From: Zancudomyces culisetae
Lineage: Eukaryota; Kickxellomycota; Harpellomycetes; Harpellales; Legeriomycetaceae
DNA length: 30,301 bases
Direction: 5' to 3'
Assembly: GCA_001969505.1 (NCBI GenBank)
Contig: LSSK01000055.1
Span: 1-30,301 of the forward strand
Each line of letters begins with the position of its first letter. Within the stretch, counting starts at the first letter, position 1. The position numbers and the translations under genes were made by a program. Positions 20,150-28,694 of the stretch are shown here, piece after piece. Below the pieces are notes generated by a model. That model was not told the origin of the DNA and searched no databases. It saw only the letters and a program-made list of their open reading frames with translations.

Positions 20150-22243
20150 CTAGTAGTTTTCATATTTAATAGACTCAATGGTAGGGAATATGAGCATGAA
20201 GAAAGATTTAATAAAGATACTGGTACTTCCTCTTGTCCATAAACACTCGGGGGGCCTACAAATTACATTTGGCATCTGAAGGGTGTTTGATGTACTTTTT
20301 CTATTTTTTCCCGCAAATGCCTTTTGGCTATTGAACGTTTTATATCTTTGAGAGATTTCTTTGTCTGTAGGAGTGAAAAACACGTCGTAAATATAACCCA
20401 GCGTGATATCAACAGAAGATAGAATGGCTAAAGTGTTTTTTGTAAAAGAAGGAGCGGGTTTTGAAGCATGGTAATCTGTATAGTGCTCTAGAGATAACAC
20501 TTTTAGGGCCTCTGCAGAATTTTCCATAAGACAGCACAAATACCCTACAGAGGCAGTAGTACCCAAAATAAACCAAGGATTGCGATCCATTTCGGTTATG
20601 GCGCTATTTGCAATAATACTGGGTACCGGGTAGATGTTCTTATTTAATTCATGAAAATGAGCCTTCAACTTGTTTATCTGGCTGAATGTCTCGCTAAAGA
20701 TTCCTCTACCTTGAAACTTTGATTCGATTCTAGCTAGTACTTGGAATATAAACGCTCTGCCTTCAACAATCTCTTTGTGATCTGGATGGTCTGTAATATA
20801 GCTTGCGTTAATAAGCGCCATCATTATCCAGTATACCATCATATAAACAGCCCAATCCATATGAGTTCGTGGGATGCTGACATAGCCCCACCTTAGAATC
20901 TTTACAGCATCCAGAGCATAGTTAATACACAGCATTTTTGCCACCTGGATGCGCCAGGGATCGTTGGCAACATATGACAAACATGCTATTTCGGAAATAC
21001 ATAAATTGATCGCAGCACACATTATGACAATATGTAGAATCCACAACTGGAATAGAAGGCTTTTTACAGACTCTTCGTCGATAATAAGAAAGTTCGCGTT
21101 TTCATATAACTGGAGTGTTTGGAGTGTATCAAATGTGTACTTTTTCAGCATTTTTGAGACCTTGTTAACTTGTTTCGAGATTTCCGTGTATTTTTTAAAG
21201 TCAAGTTGATAATCCGTATCAGCAAAAAAGTGTCTTTGATTTCGAAATGAAGAAACCCTATTGTGCATAGCAAACACCATGCATTTTATTTTTACAATAT
21301 CTGAGTTTACCCTTCTACTCTCCCTGGCCCTGATCAACTCCTTATTATCAACTGTAACAAGCGAGTTTGAATCTTCGTAATCTATTCCTTTTCGCCACTC
21401 ATAATCGCTCTGCGGAAGTTTGTTTGCGCTCTTAAAAAGACCGCCATAAAGAGCTCGTTTGAACAGCCCAAAGAGAAGACTGTTCTTGAGATATACCATC
21501 CAATAAATCCTTCTCTTGAACTCCATCTCGTTACGCCCTTGTTTAGAGTGCCGCATGGTTGGACACATAGTTGTGTCTACTTTGTGTAGACCGAGCATGA
21601 TACATGAATTATAGCACTTTAATAACTCGGTATTTATCGCATATTCAAACTTATCATAGCTTTTGTGTTCAACCAATGCTTGGCGACACCATATGTGATT
21701 CATTCGTGGTTTGGTTAGTTTACTATCAAGTGTTTTCCTAATAGTATTTATCATTCTTTCTATCTTTCTTGCACTTAAAAACTTTGGCACTCTAGAAGCT
21801 GGCAAAACCTGTGATCCAAGCAGCAGTATTGTGTAAAGCATGTACTTTGGAAGCCTCAACCTTTTAATATTTGTAATTAGCATAGGAACTCTAACAGGTA
21901 TCATGAGATTTGGCGTTGCAAATATACAAGTATTTACTGTTTCAATCATAAAATCCACCAGCTTCACAAAATGAACCTTCAAGTCTTCAGCATAATGAGT
22001 TTCGTAGCTAAAGGTTCTGTCTTCTATTTCCCTAATTAGCACATAATCATATGTTTCCTCATACAGCTTATCAAACCCTGTTTTTCCATCCCCACTTGAA
22101 GGTTTCAACCTTTTGTTATTATTTACAACTGAGTGTATCTGTGCTGTTTTGGCACCAATACTGATAACAAGACTTCTAACTCGGTTTAGAGTTGGCATCC
22201 TGCTTCGGCTGACCTTCGGTTTTTTGGCGGTTGTCCCACTCAT
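20150..22243 (-). CDS. Fungal transcription-factor middle-homology-domain protein without zinc cluster
   Basis: 697 residues. Residues ~217-285 carry the fungal_trans core signature: LGLH, then about 19 residues on, EFKRRIYWMVYLKN, and LPQSDYEWRKG. This resembles the GLHxD...E-RRRIFW...LP-SDI pattern of Zn2Cys6 regulators. Long helical, hydrophobic sequence follows, as in that domain. The N-terminus (1-50) is basic but has no cysteines; no CxxCxxxxxxC cluster occurs anywhere. I also see no cysteine-rich exon directly upstream, though a distant exon cannot be excluded. It may be a regulator that lost its DNA-binding domain, or a partner subunit. A perfect inverted repeat lies 91 nt upstream of the ATG. 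Target genes cannot be inferred. Confidence 0.78.
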   Translation of the reverse strand: MSGTTAKKPKVSRSRMPTLNRVRSLVISIGAKTAQIHSVVNNNKRLKPSSGDGKTGFDKLYEETYDYVLIREIEDRTFSYETHYAEDLKVHFVKLVDFMIETVNTCIFATPNLMIPVRVPMLITNIKRLRLPKYMLYTILLLGSQVLPASRVPKFLSARKIERMINTIRKTLDSKLTKPRMNHIWCRQALVEHKSYDKFEYAINTELLKCYNSCIMLGLHKVDTTMCPTMRHSKQGRNEMEFKRRIYWMVYLKNSLLFGLFKRALYGGLFKSANKLPQSDYEWRKGIDYEDSNSLVTVDNKELIRARESRRVNSDIVKIKCMVFAMHNRVSSFRNQRHFFADTDYQLDFKKYTEISKQVNKVSKMLKKYTFDTLQTLQLYENANFLIIDEESVKSLLFQLWILHIVIMCAAINLCISEIACLSYVANDPWRIQVAKMLCINYALDAVKILRWGYVSIPRTHMDWAVYMMVYWIMMALINASYITDHPDHKEIVEGRAFIFQVLARIESKFQGRGIFSETFSQINKLKAHFHELNKNIYPVPSIIANSAITEMDRNPWFILGTTASVGYLCCLMENSAEALKVLSLEHYTDYHASKPAPSFTKNTLAILSSVDITLGYIYDVFFTPTDKEISQRYKTFNSQKAFAGKNRKSTSNTLQMPNVICRPPECLWTRGSTSIFIKSFFMLIFPTIESIKYENY

Positions 22244-22333
22244 TGTGATCGTCTAGATTATATTAATGGTGTATATCTCTTGTTCTTTAGGTTTTACGAC
22301 CAAATGTTATACGTTATAAAGGTTAATTGGTTT

Positions 22334-22353
22334 CTACTGAGTATATTCAGTAG
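22334..22353. promoter_or_regulatory. Perfect 7-bp inverted repeat upstream of the TF-like gene
   Basis: CTACTGA (22334-22340) and TCAGTAG (22347-22353) are separated by GTATAT. The repeat lies 91 nt upstream of the ATG at 22243 (minus strand). Such a symmetric site could bind a dimeric regulator, possibly the downstream gene's own product; this is inference. Confidence 0.35.
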
Positions 22354-23654
22354 CTCAAACACAGTACACCCTCTCAAACAATTAAGAATAGGTAAAGTTA
22401 TTGAGACTAAAAAAAAATAAACATTAATTATTTTGTGAACTTGGATAATGCAATTTTTTTTTTAGTGGTACTGCCCCTCAAAACTGCCTTATACTTTAAG
22501 TGTTGTAATACAAATTTGAAATTAAGAATTACAAGTAATATAAACACCCTTATCTTTTTTTCAAGAGTGAAATAACATAAAAAAGCTAAAAATTTTTGTG
22601 GGAGGAAGTAATTAATCTTCCTCTTTGAGTATAGATAATTATCGAGACTCCTCTTTCATCTAGTAATATTAAATCCCTTCATTATGAACAAGTATACGAA
22701 ATAATTAGAATCCAAATCAATTTTTTACTTGACAAAAAACGAGACCACATGTAAAGCAACAAATTGGAATCAGATTATTGCAGTAGTCGCGATTTTGTTT
22801 TTCAGCAACGCTCTTTGCCGACATTTGAGTATTCCCAGTTCCAGTATCCCGCATTCATATGCTTTTCCTACAGCCATTTCAGGAAATTCATTGGACACTT
22901 ACATATGGGGATGTCTTGAAAATATAATGTAAACTTTGAAAAAAAAAAAGCAAATAACCCAAAAACCCATTTAAGACCTGAATGTTTTATTGGTTTTAAA
23001 TATACGCAATTTACATGATTGACAAATCATTATGTGTTAACTAATATTTAAAAGTGTCTAGAGCCAGCTCATATTACTCAATGTCCGTATATAATGTGGA
23101 TGATAAAAGTTTGTAATTACATACATTCAGCTTATATTACAGCATTTTACAACAACGAGATTATACATCAAGGACGGATTTGCACGTTAGCATAAATGTA
23201 ATTTTACCTTAATCGCTACATAACGCGGTTCTAAAATCGAAAATCGCCAATTGCCTACTAGCTTGTACACTGAACAGAAAAACGTTTTTTATTTGGTTTA
23301 TTGTTTACCAAATTGCAGGTAGTTAGATTCAGAATTCTTGAACCAAAAACATTTTTCAACAATCCAAAAATAAAATTTTTTTCTTTCTCAAATATGAAAC
23401 CATACTTTTGGCAAAAGTAATAGTATCACAAGGACTAGCAGAAAATCTGTGCCATTGTAATTTTCGCTATGCTATTTCATGACAAAATAAGAGTTTTTAG
23501 ATAATTAGAGAGGTGCCTAAAAAAGGCAAATCTATTAAGCCAATCGCATGCCATATCCTTTTGGTTGAATAAGATCACCATACCCAATCGATATTAAGTT
23601 GAAGCAGATTGCTCTGTATTATTCTGGAAATAAAATGTGGACAGTAGACTTCAG

Positions 23655-23800
23655 AATCCCGAACTTACAAATCCTGTGGGGACCATAATTTGCCATGTTA
23701 TCATTCGATCTATGAAAAAAAACCTGTTTCATGTAGTGGCGAAAGCCACTGCCTCAGGTCCCGACTCTTTTATTTGCACTGTAAACCCTCTGCTGGGATT
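23655..23800 (+). ncRNA. Candidate structured RNA of unknown class
   Basis: Nested complementary blocks, read on the plus strand: AATCCC (23655-23660) with GGGATT (23795-23800); GGGACC (23679-23684) with GGTCCC (23757-23762), extendable past one mismatch; inside these, ATGAAA (23712-23717) with TTTCAT (23727-23732), directly followed by an 8-bp stem (23733-23740 with 23745-23752) capped by a GAAA tetraloop. The plus strand is preferred because only it gives a GNRA loop. No match to tRNA, U1-U6, SRP or RNase P/MRP RNA was recognised. Transcription is unproven. Confidence 0.3.
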
Positions 23801-24035
23801 ATCAACAAAAACTCAACAATGAGAATAGTGAGCAGTATTAAATAAAATGTTTTATTGTGAAGAATCACAATGCATTGACAGGCAATAGGTTCCAATTTTC
23901 AAAATTAGAAACAAAAAATGTTCAGTCCAGAAATATAGAGATGAAATCACAATTTATTGTAGTTAAAAAACATTATATTATTCAACATGAGAGCTAAACT
24001 AAAACAAAAAAGTCGTTATTGGACAATATAAAAGT

Positions 24036-24876
24036 TTATTGCTCAAACAATTCACGGAGACGACGGATGGTGGAGCGAACGGATGTAGCATTTGGTGTTG
24101 ATACAGTCCAGGCACCTCCGGCCATACACTTGCGGCATGACTTGCATTTCCAGATACCAACGGCAGTTCGCTTGACGGCGTCCTATTATTTTCAATAAAA
24201 TAGTAGTTTAGTTTAGCTGGTTCATATCAAATAATAAAGTTAAGCAATGAAACTAAAAGTGTTTAATCAACATAACAAAACACTCTCAAACAGAATTGAC
24301 TTAAAAACTGTCATTAACGCTTAAGAAAATGTCCTGTAAATACGTCTAGATAACATGCAACAGTTAATTGCAAAAATATCACATACCTTTCCACAGAAGG
24401 TGCAAGTATAGGTAGCGTGTTGAGTGATTTCAATCTTTCTAATTTGCTTACGGAGGGATGAACCGTATCTTGTTCCGTATTTACCGGTGATTCCGACTTT
24501 CTTTGTACGTTTGGCCTAATAAAAAGTAGAGTATACAGGAGTTAAGATCAGAATTCGGATTCATGTACAAGATTGTTTGGTTTTACATGGCAGTAAAAAG
24601 TATAGTGGTTCTTTATAATCGCAAAGACATGCCCATATCGTTTATAATAATCTGAAGTAACCGTTGCGTTTTTGTGTTCGAATCTGTTTAAAAAGTAACA
24701 TCAAAATAAAAAATCCAACCCATATTCACAAATTGAATCCTTCATTGAATTACTGGGAAACAGAACAAAACCACTCTGCTACTTCAAAAATCGACAGGTT
24801 TCCACGACACACACTACTCTTTATTCCTAACATAATCTCCGTTTCGATGTACTAAGTCTAGTATACTACTTACCAT
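24036..24876 (-). CDS. RPL43: 60S ribosomal protein L43 (eL43/L37a)
   Basis: Three exons, 24876-24874 (only the ATG), 24515-24387 and 24182-24036, give 92 residues, the normal length for eL43. Sequence [20 protein letters not shown] at the start and [11 protein letters not shown] near the end match the family. The zinc ribbon cysteines are Cys39, Cys42, Cys57 and Cys60, split by the second intron right after CGK. Introns are 358 nt (GTAAGT...TAG) and 204 nt (GTATGT...TAG); both have a CTTAAC branch-like site near the 3' end. The first intron sits immediately after the start codon, so translation depends on its removal. The gene diverges from IMP2 across a 529-bp spacer. Confidence 0.97.
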
Positions 24877-25405
24877 TTTTGTATATTCGTTTCTAAAAGT
24901 TTACACTCTAAAGCAAAAGAGAGCTACAAGCTATACTTTTTGGAAAATAAAGCAAAATTGGAATCTGCAAAATAGTTGGTGAAATAATAAAAAATTTTCT
25001 CCACCTCAATCTTTAGTATTTTTTTCACTTTTATTTTTATTTTTTGCTGTTTGACTTTTGCGTATGTGCTAATTCGCTCTTTCAATAAATCACTACAATC
25101 TAATTGGATTATAAAAATTGTTCTAATAAATCCAACTTGTGCAAAACATATCAAAAATAAAAAATCAAGATAAAAAAAATAGGGATATTCCTGCTACATA
25201 CTTTAGGCTTTGCTAGTAAATTAGAGCCCTGAACTCTTCCAGCTTATACTCTAGTGTTTGTATTTTACAGTTTATCGTTGATTCGAGTTTTTAGTTGTCT
25301 ATACAGGAATTCAACTCTATATGCTTACAAATCAATTAATAAATGCAATATTCTCCGACGGTACCCAAATAGAAATACGAATTTAGGTCACATAATACTT
25401 TTGAA
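24877..25405. promoter_or_regulatory. Shared divergent spacer of RPL43 and IMP2
   Basis: Must contain the start regions of both genes. It is A/T-rich with a TAGGGATA string near 25180 and GAGCCCTGA near 25225, neither an exact Tbf1 or Rap1 site. No gene is seen. Confidence 0.5.
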
Positions 25406-26250
25406 ATGTCAAGGTATTCAAAGTTTTTTGTTAATCTGGCACTATGGACACCAGTGGTAATCTTTACGAATAACCATATTGCGTCGGTAACGCGTGTCGA
25501 GGGGCGATCGATGCAGGTAAAATTTACAATTTTTGTCAATTATATAGTGTATAAAGTGTATTTTTGAAATTTACTTATTCGAACTTACAAGCAAATAAGT
25601 GAAAAGGACAGGATTAATTTAAAATGAATATAAAGAGTATTAAAATGCCTGTATCTGAGAAACATCTGTTTAATGTGCAATTCCGCTTGGAATTAACTAA
25701 ATTAGCCATCTTTGAACCCAGATAAAAACATGCTAGCTCAAGATTTGATATTTGTAAACAAATGGGCGATCAGAGCAAACATTTCCCAAGAAATAAAGAG
25801 AGGCGATGTCATTACATTTTGGTAAGCTAGACTCTGTTATTTTTACAAGTCAATATTTGGATGGCTCCATTCTACAACAAACCCGTCAAAAAAAATAACA
25901 GTAGCTCTATAGCAAACACGTAATATTTGCGTAGGTCACCAACTGATCCTAAAAATCAGCTAATAAAGCGAGTAATTGGTGTGCCTGGAGATATGGTAAT
26001 ACCACTAACCAAGTTACAAGGCCACACTCCAAATGAAAAAGAGGGTTCGGTTGTAGTAGTACCAAAGGGGCATTGCTGGGTAGAGGGAGACGAAGGCTTT
26101 CATAGTAACGATAGCAATATGTTTGGATGTATTCCGCTTGGATTGATTACGGGTAAAGCGACGTTTGTTTTATATCCCTTTTCGAATGCTGGAAAAATTA
26201 GCCAGGAGATTCCAACGTGGAAACGCAAACGAGTGTTCGTTAGGGAATAG
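25406..26250 (+). CDS. IMP2: Mitochondrial inner membrane protease subunit 2
   Basis: Signal-peptidase-type serine/lysine protease that trims intermembrane-space sorting signals, working with Imp1. Exons 25406-25516, 25706-25821 and 25935-26250 give 180 residues, near yeast Imp2 (177). A hydrophobic N-terminal segment (~8-20) is the likely membrane anchor. The catalytic serine is Ser35 in EGRSMQ; intron 1 falls directly after Gln37 and exon 2 restores PSLNP, so the GxSMxPTLNP motif is rebuilt only by splicing. The general base is Lys87 in QLIKRVIG. The box GHCWVEGDEGFHSNDSNMFG matches Imp2 rather than Imp1. Introns are 189 nt (GTAAAA...TAG) and 113 nt (GTAAGC...TAG). The ATG at 25406 gives a short N-terminus as expected for the family. 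Confidence 0.93.
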
Positions 26251-26513
26251 AAACAACCTGCTATTGCATTTTAGCTATACATAGTATATATCTATACAAT
26301 ATATGAGGGTAACCTATAGACACTATTACTCACATTGCCATTGTTTTGCAATACCAGGATTTTCTCCTAGAATATCTGTTTGCAATTATGACATGTAATA
26401 CACATTGATATTTAAAAGAGGAGATTTTTTTTTAAAAAAAGTCGGCTTTGGTATTCTTTTTAGACTGGTTGCTATTTCTACACTTTTTGTAATAATAAAA
26501 AGATAAATGAATA

Positions 26514-26550
26514 AAGGAAGGAAGAAGGAAAAAGGAAAAAGGAAAAAGGA
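26514..26550. repeat. GGAAAAA purine tandem tract
   Basis: AAGG and GGAAAAA units in tandem in the spacer downstream of IMP2. Confidence 0.8.
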
Positions 26551-26985
26551 TGGTATTCTCGAGTATATATTATTTGTGTATTTCAAAAAAATATGGTCAG
26601 TGTGTATAAATTCAAGACAAATTATGTAGCGACAATGAGTATCCATGTAATACAGGTGTGATATACCCTGTGTTTCATGTAAGCTATGGTATTAAGCGCA
26701 TTATTACCAAATTAACTATAAAAAAAATTTTTTTTCTTTTGTATTTGTTTATTATTTAGTTAATTTGCGGATAGAGAACAAGTCGGAGGAGGAAAATCAA
26801 ATAAAAATGACTAATTAAAGGCATTGGGTGAGAAAGTAAAATGTTAAAGTAAAATCACCACACTAGTTTATCGATCTGGTGAGTGGATATTGAATTTAAG
26901 CCAGTTAAATGCCAATATAGCAAACATTAATTTAGTTTGAATTTTATAGGAAAAAAAGGAGGGGATAGAAACTTAATAAAACAGT

Positions 26986-26995
26986 TATAAAAATA
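26986..26995 (+). promoter_or_regulatory. TATA-like element upstream of ARG7
   Basis: TATAAAAATA lies 118 nt before the ARG7 start codon. Called from sequence and distance alone. Confidence 0.3.
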
Positions 26996-27112
26996 AAATA
27001 AAAAGCATAGATATATTAACAAAGATATCGATTTTTTTTTTGCTTTTGTTATTTTATTAGTGATTCAACAAGATAATAAGAGGGAAAATAAACAACTAAC
27101 CAAGAGTAAATA

Positions 27113-28528
27113 ATGATCAAGTCAGCTTTAAAAGTTTCGGGGCTAGCCACAAGATACCCGATGGTGAGAAGAATTAGCTCACTGATTGCAAAATACCCAG
27201 TAGACAAGCAAAAATGGATCCCAAAAACAGGTACATATCCGGAAGGATTTATAGTTGGCGGGGCATATGCAGGAGTTAAAAAACACAAGTTTGAGGGGAT
27301 AAAAGACTTGGCGGTGATACTGTCAACAGAGCCATGCAAGACCTCAGCGACCTTTACAAAAAACCGAATCAAAGCAGCACCTGTTTTGCTGGATAAAAGC
27401 GTTTTATCAAAGTCAGCAGACAAGATACAAGCAGTGTTGATAAATTCAGGGTGTGCAAATGCAGTTACTGGAGAGGAAGGAATGAAGAATGGAAAGAGAA
27501 TGATGAAGGCGGGTGACGAGTTGGTGGCAAAATACATTAGCAAAGGAACTGGAGGATCAGTACAATCTGACAAAACGTTTATAATGTCAACGGGTGTTAT
27601 TGGGCAGCAACTTCCAATTGAAAAGATAGAAGCAGGTGTAGAAAATATGCAAGGAAAACTTGAAAGTGGCCACAAGCAGTGGATGCAAGTTGCGGAGGCA
27701 ATAATGACGACAGATACATTCCCAAAACTGATTAGCAAGGAGGTGACACAACAGGGAGGTGCAAAATACAGAATGGCAGGAGTAGCGAAGGGGGCCGGAA
27801 TGATTCATCCAAACATGGCAACACTCCTAGGAGCAGTGTTTACAGATGTTGAAATTCCACAAGAATTGTTGGACCAGGCTGTCAAGCGCGCAGTGGAAAA
27901 GACATTTAACTGCATCAGTGTGGATGGAGACATGAGTACAAACGATACTGTAGTAGTGCTAAGTAACGGATTGTCAAAGGCAAAAGTTTCGGCCTGTAAT
28001 ACTAGCGGTGGCAGTATTACTGCAGAAAATACAGAGATATATCAGCAATTTGAAAAGGAGTTGACAGATATAATGAAGCAGCTGGCAATTCTGGTGGTTA
28101 GAGATGGAGAAGGAGCGACCAAATTCGTGACAATTAGTGTAACAGGGTGTGAAAATGATCAACAAGCTAAAAAAGTGGCCAAGAGTATTGCCAATTCACC
28201 ACTGGTCAAAACAGCATTTTATGGAGAAGATGCAAACTGGGGAAGAATAATATGTGCAATTGGAGGAAATACAGAAATGGAAATTGTGAACGAAAAAAAG
28301 ATAAATCTGACTATTTCATCAACTGATGGAACATCACTAAATTTGTTGACAGATGGAAACCCCATTACATATTCAGAAAGCAATGAGGCAGTGGCCAAAT
28401 CGATATTGAAGAACCAGGACATTTTTGTGAACATCAAGTTTTCAACGGGGTTGGCAGGAAGTTCAGAGTTTTATACATGTGATTTATCAAATGAATATGT
28501 TAGTATTAATGCAGACTATAGAACATAA
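27113..28528 (+). CDS. ARG7: Mitochondrial ornithine acetyltransferase / glutamate N-acetyltransferase (ArgJ family)
   Basis: Moves the acetyl group from N-acetylornithine to glutamate, sustaining the acetylated cycle of arginine synthesis in the mitochondrial matrix. 471 residues, no intron. The first ~30 residues are basic and lack acidic residues, as in a matrix targeting sequence. Family landmarks: TFTKNRIKAAPVLL, INSGCANAVTG, then TTDTFPKL, then KGAGMIHPNMATLLG. The precursor should cleave itself between Ala236 and Thr237 in NMA|TLL, Thr237 becoming the N-terminal nucleophile of the beta chain. VDGDMSTNDT and VVRDGEGATKF follow in the beta chain, and the NWGRI block is present near residue 378. 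Length is slightly above yeast Arg7 (441). It converges on the next gene, 166 bp away. Confidence 0.97.
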   Translation: MIKSALKVSGLATRYPMVRRISSLIAKYPVDKQKWIPKTGTYPEGFIVGGAYAGVKKHKFEGIKDLAVILSTEPCKTSATFTKNRIKAAPVLLDKSVLSKSADKIQAVLINSGCANAVTGEEGMKNGKRMMKAGDELVAKYISKGTGGSVQSDKTFIMSTGVIGQQLPIEKIEAGVENMQGKLESGHKQWMQVAEAIMTTDTFPKLISKEVTQQGGAKYRMAGVAKGAGMIHPNMATLLGAVFTDVEIPQELLDQAVKRAVEKTFNCISVDGDMSTNDTVVVLSNGLSKAKVSACNTSGGSITAENTEIYQQFEKELTDIMKQLAILVVRDGEGATKFVTISVTGCENDQQAKKVAKSIANSPLVKTAFYGEDANWGRIICAIGGNTEMEIVNEKKINLTISSTDGTSLNLLTDGNPITYSESNEAVAKSILKNQDIFVNIKFSTGLAGSSEFYTCDLSNEYVSINADYRT

Positions 28529-28694
28529 ATAGTAAAATAATAGTAATAGCGATAATAATAATAATAGTGATGGTGATAGTGGTATAAAAGCAAATAATTT
28601 TACTAATCAAATCAGATTAAATTAAATAAAGAGAAAAAGAAAAAGAAAAAGAGTTTTTAGTTTATTAATAAATTTGGAAATATAGAAAAGATTT
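28529..28694. other. Short convergent 3' spacer
   Basis: Holds ATAGT/ATAAT-type short repeats and an AGAAAA run; presumably the 3' UTRs and poly(A) signals of ARG7 and its convergent neighbour. Confidence 0.5.

Larger units (their letters stand above)
22244..24035. other. Non-coding region between the TF-like gene and RPL43
   Basis: 1.8 kb between two minus-strand genes, holding the promoter of the TF-like gene and the RPL43 3' flank. It contains an inverted repeat (22334-22353) and a nested RNA-like fold (23655-23800). Open frames here are short and mostly lack an ATG start. No protein gene is supported. Confidence 0.5.
26251..27112. other. Intergenic region between IMP2 and ARG7
   Basis: A/T-rich, containing the IMP2 3' flank and ARG7 promoter. 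A GGAAAAA tandem tract lies at about 26514-26550. TATAAAAATA at 26986-26995 is 118 nt upstream of the ARG7 ATG and could be its TATA element. TGACTAA near 26807 only partly resembles a Gcn4 site. No gene is seen. Confidence 0.5.

Noticed and set aside
22729-22932. Plus-strand open frame of 67 codons
   Set aside because: It begins with TTG rather than ATG, shows no domain and sits in non-coding DNA.
23661-23765. Possible U1 snRNA: ACTTAC followed by a helix resembling helix H
   Set aside because: U1 needs ACUUACCU and a stem-loop I with GAUCA-GAAG; here ACTTAC is followed by AAAT and no such loop exists. The same ACTTAC string occurs elsewhere by chance (near 25585).
24516-24873. Possible snoRNA inside RPL43 intron 1
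   Set aside because: A CTGA-like D box is present, but no proper RTGATGA C box lies within a suitable distance, and no terminal stem was found.
27049-27738. Minus-strand open frame of 229 codons opposite ARG7
   Set aside because: It lies fully antisense to the unmistakable ARG7 coding sequence and has no motif of its own.
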